DNA of 44,224 nt from an uncultured Mollicutes bacterium. Lineage in GTDB: Bacteria; Bacillota_I; Bacilli_A; Acholeplasmatales; Anaeroplasmataceae. The DNA is taken from contig CAMELE010000015.1 of assembly GCA_945923475.1 (NCBI GenBank), forward strand, positions 1-44,224, read 5' to 3'. The notes under the pieces are model-generated. The model searched no databases and had not been told where the DNA came from. It was given only the letters and a program-made list of their open reading frames with translations. Both the position numbers and the translations under genes were made by a program. Below, piece after piece: positions 42,976 to 44,224 of this stretch. How positions within the stretch are numbered: position 1 is the stretch's first letter; each line of letters opens with the position of its first letter.

Positions 42976-44224
42976 TTACCATTGCAGAGGAGTCAATCCA
43001 TCAATATCATAATGCCAATAATTTCCTTCATCTGAAGGTTGTGTTTCACTATAAAAGTAGATTAGCTCTGGTTCTATTTTTGAATCCTCTAATATTTCAA
43101 TTTTATTCCAACTTTCTAAATCGCCTTCGTAATATATTACTATACTATCATATGTGTATAATGAATATGAGCCAATTTTTGTTATACTTTTTGGAAGAAC
43201 TATTTCTGTCAATTTTGAGCAACCATAAAAAGTTTCATCATCAATTATTGATAAATTTTTAGATAGAGTAATATTTTGTAAACTACTACATCCATAAAAT
43301 GTACCATACAAAGCTGTGACTTTATCGGGAATATTAATGTTTGTCAAGCTTGTACAGTTCTTAAAAGCATTTGACCCAATAATACCTAAGCTAGATGGAA
43401 GAGAAACATTCTTAAGACTAGTACAATTTATAAATGCATACCATGCAATATTTGTTACTCCCTCTTCAAAAACAACATTTTCTAAGTTCCTACAATTTGA
43501 AAAAGCTTCTCCTGAAATTAAAGAAACATTTTTTGAAATAAAGACGCTTTTTATTTCCGTATTACCTTTAAATGCAGATGAATTGATATTTGTAATCTTT
43601 AGTCCGTTGTAATATTCAGGTATAACAATGTCTGTATCAGTACATTCACCAATTCCCTTAACATAATACGAGTCTTTGTTGCTTGATAAAATGTATTCTA
43701 ATCCTTGACTACCCTCTTTATATCCACAAACACTGCATATTCCAGCAACAAAAGAATGTGAAGCAGTTTCGCTTTTGTCTGTGCAACTGCATTCATGCCA
43801 ATGAGAACTATCGTTATAGTTCCACAATTCTGAATAATTGTGTCCTATTGCTGGTATTTCTTCTACATTTTCATATCCACATACACTACATACTTGTTTC
43901 TTACTTCCAGTAACATTATGTGTAGCTTCCTTTGTTACAATCCACTCTCCATATTTATGTGCAGCGACTTCTGATTTTTCTCCACATGAGCATTCATGCC
44001 AGTGATTTGTTGCATCATTTGTCCAATTATCTGAATAATTGTGTCCTATTGCTGGAATCTCTTCTACAATTTCATATCCACATACACTACATACTTGTTT
44101 CTTACTTCCAGTATCAGTATGAGTAGCTTCCTTTGTTATAATCCATTCTCCATATGTATGCGTTGCGATTTCTGATTTTTCTCCACATGAGCATTCATGC
44201 CAGTGATTTGTTGCATCATTTGTC
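42976..44224 (-). CDS. BspA-like leucine-rich-repeat surface protein, 3' part (cut by window end)
   Basis: The reading frame is open to the right edge, so the N-terminus is outside. The visible part (about 416 residues) has two and a part 67-residue repeats with HWHECSCGEKSE, GSKKQVCSVCGYE and GHNYSDNW, then a degenerate third repeat, then LRR_5-type repeats (STIKIxxxAFxxCxxLxNIxxP pattern, about six, spanning 43050-43650), ending DGLTPLQW. Paired Cys and His suggest zinc or disulphide crosslinks. No LPxTG anchor at the C-terminus. Surface attachment or host binding is usual for this group. Confidence 0.85.
   Translation of the reverse strand, partial: TNDATNHWHECSCGEKSEIATHTYGEWIITKEATHTDTGSKKQVCSVCGYEIVEEIPAIGHNYSDNWTNDATNHWHECSCGEKSEVAAHKYGEWIVTKEATHNVTGSKKQVCSVCGYENVEEIPAIGHNYSELWNYNDSSHWHECSCTDKSETASHSFVAGICSVCGYKEGSQGLEYILSSNKDSYYVKGIGECTDTDIVIPEYYNGLKITNINSSAFKGNTEIKSVFISKNVSLISGEAFSNCRNLENVVFEEGVTNIAWYAFINCTSLKNVSLPSSLGIIGSNAFKNCTSLTNINIPDKVTALYGTFYGCSSLQNITLSKNLSIIDDETFYGCSKLTEIVLPKSITKIGSYSLYTYDSIVIYYEGDLESWNKIEILEDSKIEPELIYFYSETQPSDEGNYWHYDIDGLTPLQW
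43780..44224 (-). repeat. Tandem 201-bp coding repeats
   Basis: The stretch GCATTCATGCCA recurs at 43789, 43990 and about 44191, a constant period of 201 bp (67 codons). Copies 1 and 2 from the right edge are almost identical at the DNA level; the third has diverged. The array continues beyond the window. Confidence 0.85.

Overview
The window comes from a low-GC, AT-rich bacterium using the standard code (genes end in TGA as well as TAA/TAG; Trp is TGG). Shine-Dalgarno leaders, a HU protein, RecO/Era/YbeY, trigger factor, Lon, DegV, desulfoferrodoxin and BspA-like leucine-rich-repeat surface protein point to an anaerobic, probably gut-associated Bacillota (an uncultured Bacilli/Erysipelotrichia-like lineage is my best guess; the sequence does not fix the species).

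Layout. (1) 1-2570: a compact, visibly GC-richer foreign cassette of two radical SAM proteins and a MarR regulator in one operon, with a promoter that carries a perfect palindromic operator. It lies beside the 3' end of a tRNA-Glu gene and between two near-identical 21-bp direct repeats. This matches the 'radical SAM mobile pair' architecture, whose function is unknown, and is the best candidate for an uncharacterised system here. (2) 2573-13700, all minus strand: a housekeeping block rdgB, phosphodiesterase, a large degenerate GGDEF/EAL protein, ybeY, cdd, era, a yqzL-like small gene, recO, then a heterodimeric ABC exporter and tRNA-Glu. (3) 13782-19483: a CPBP membrane protease, an ankyrin protein co-transcribed with HU, a cytoplasmic GH28-like glycosidase, a DUF998-like protein and a hemolysin-III family protein. 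(4) 19577-24294: a second heterodimeric ABC exporter, divergent from a DUF368/PopT-like polyprenyl-phosphate translocase; the shared intergenic region carries several inverted repeats. (5) 24337-28424: TldE/TldD protease pair and GlmM. (6) 28486-30026: a complete IS3-family (IS150-like) element that has split the terminator hairpin of lon. (7) 30047-34932: lon, tig and an acidic membrane protein. (8) 35096-38473: MacB/LolCD-type ABC system on the plus strand, then degV under a promoter flanked by twin palindromes. (9) 38603-44224: desulfoferrodoxin, a lipoprotein, a decayed kinase pseudogene, a MATE transporter fused to a histidine-kinase-type ATPase domain, a DMT transporter, and the 3' part of a leucine-rich-repeat protein with 201-bp tandem repeats that runs off the end of the window.

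Most genes are on the minus strand. Intrinsic terminators, promoters and palindromes were read by eye; all family calls rest on visible motifs, not on database searches.
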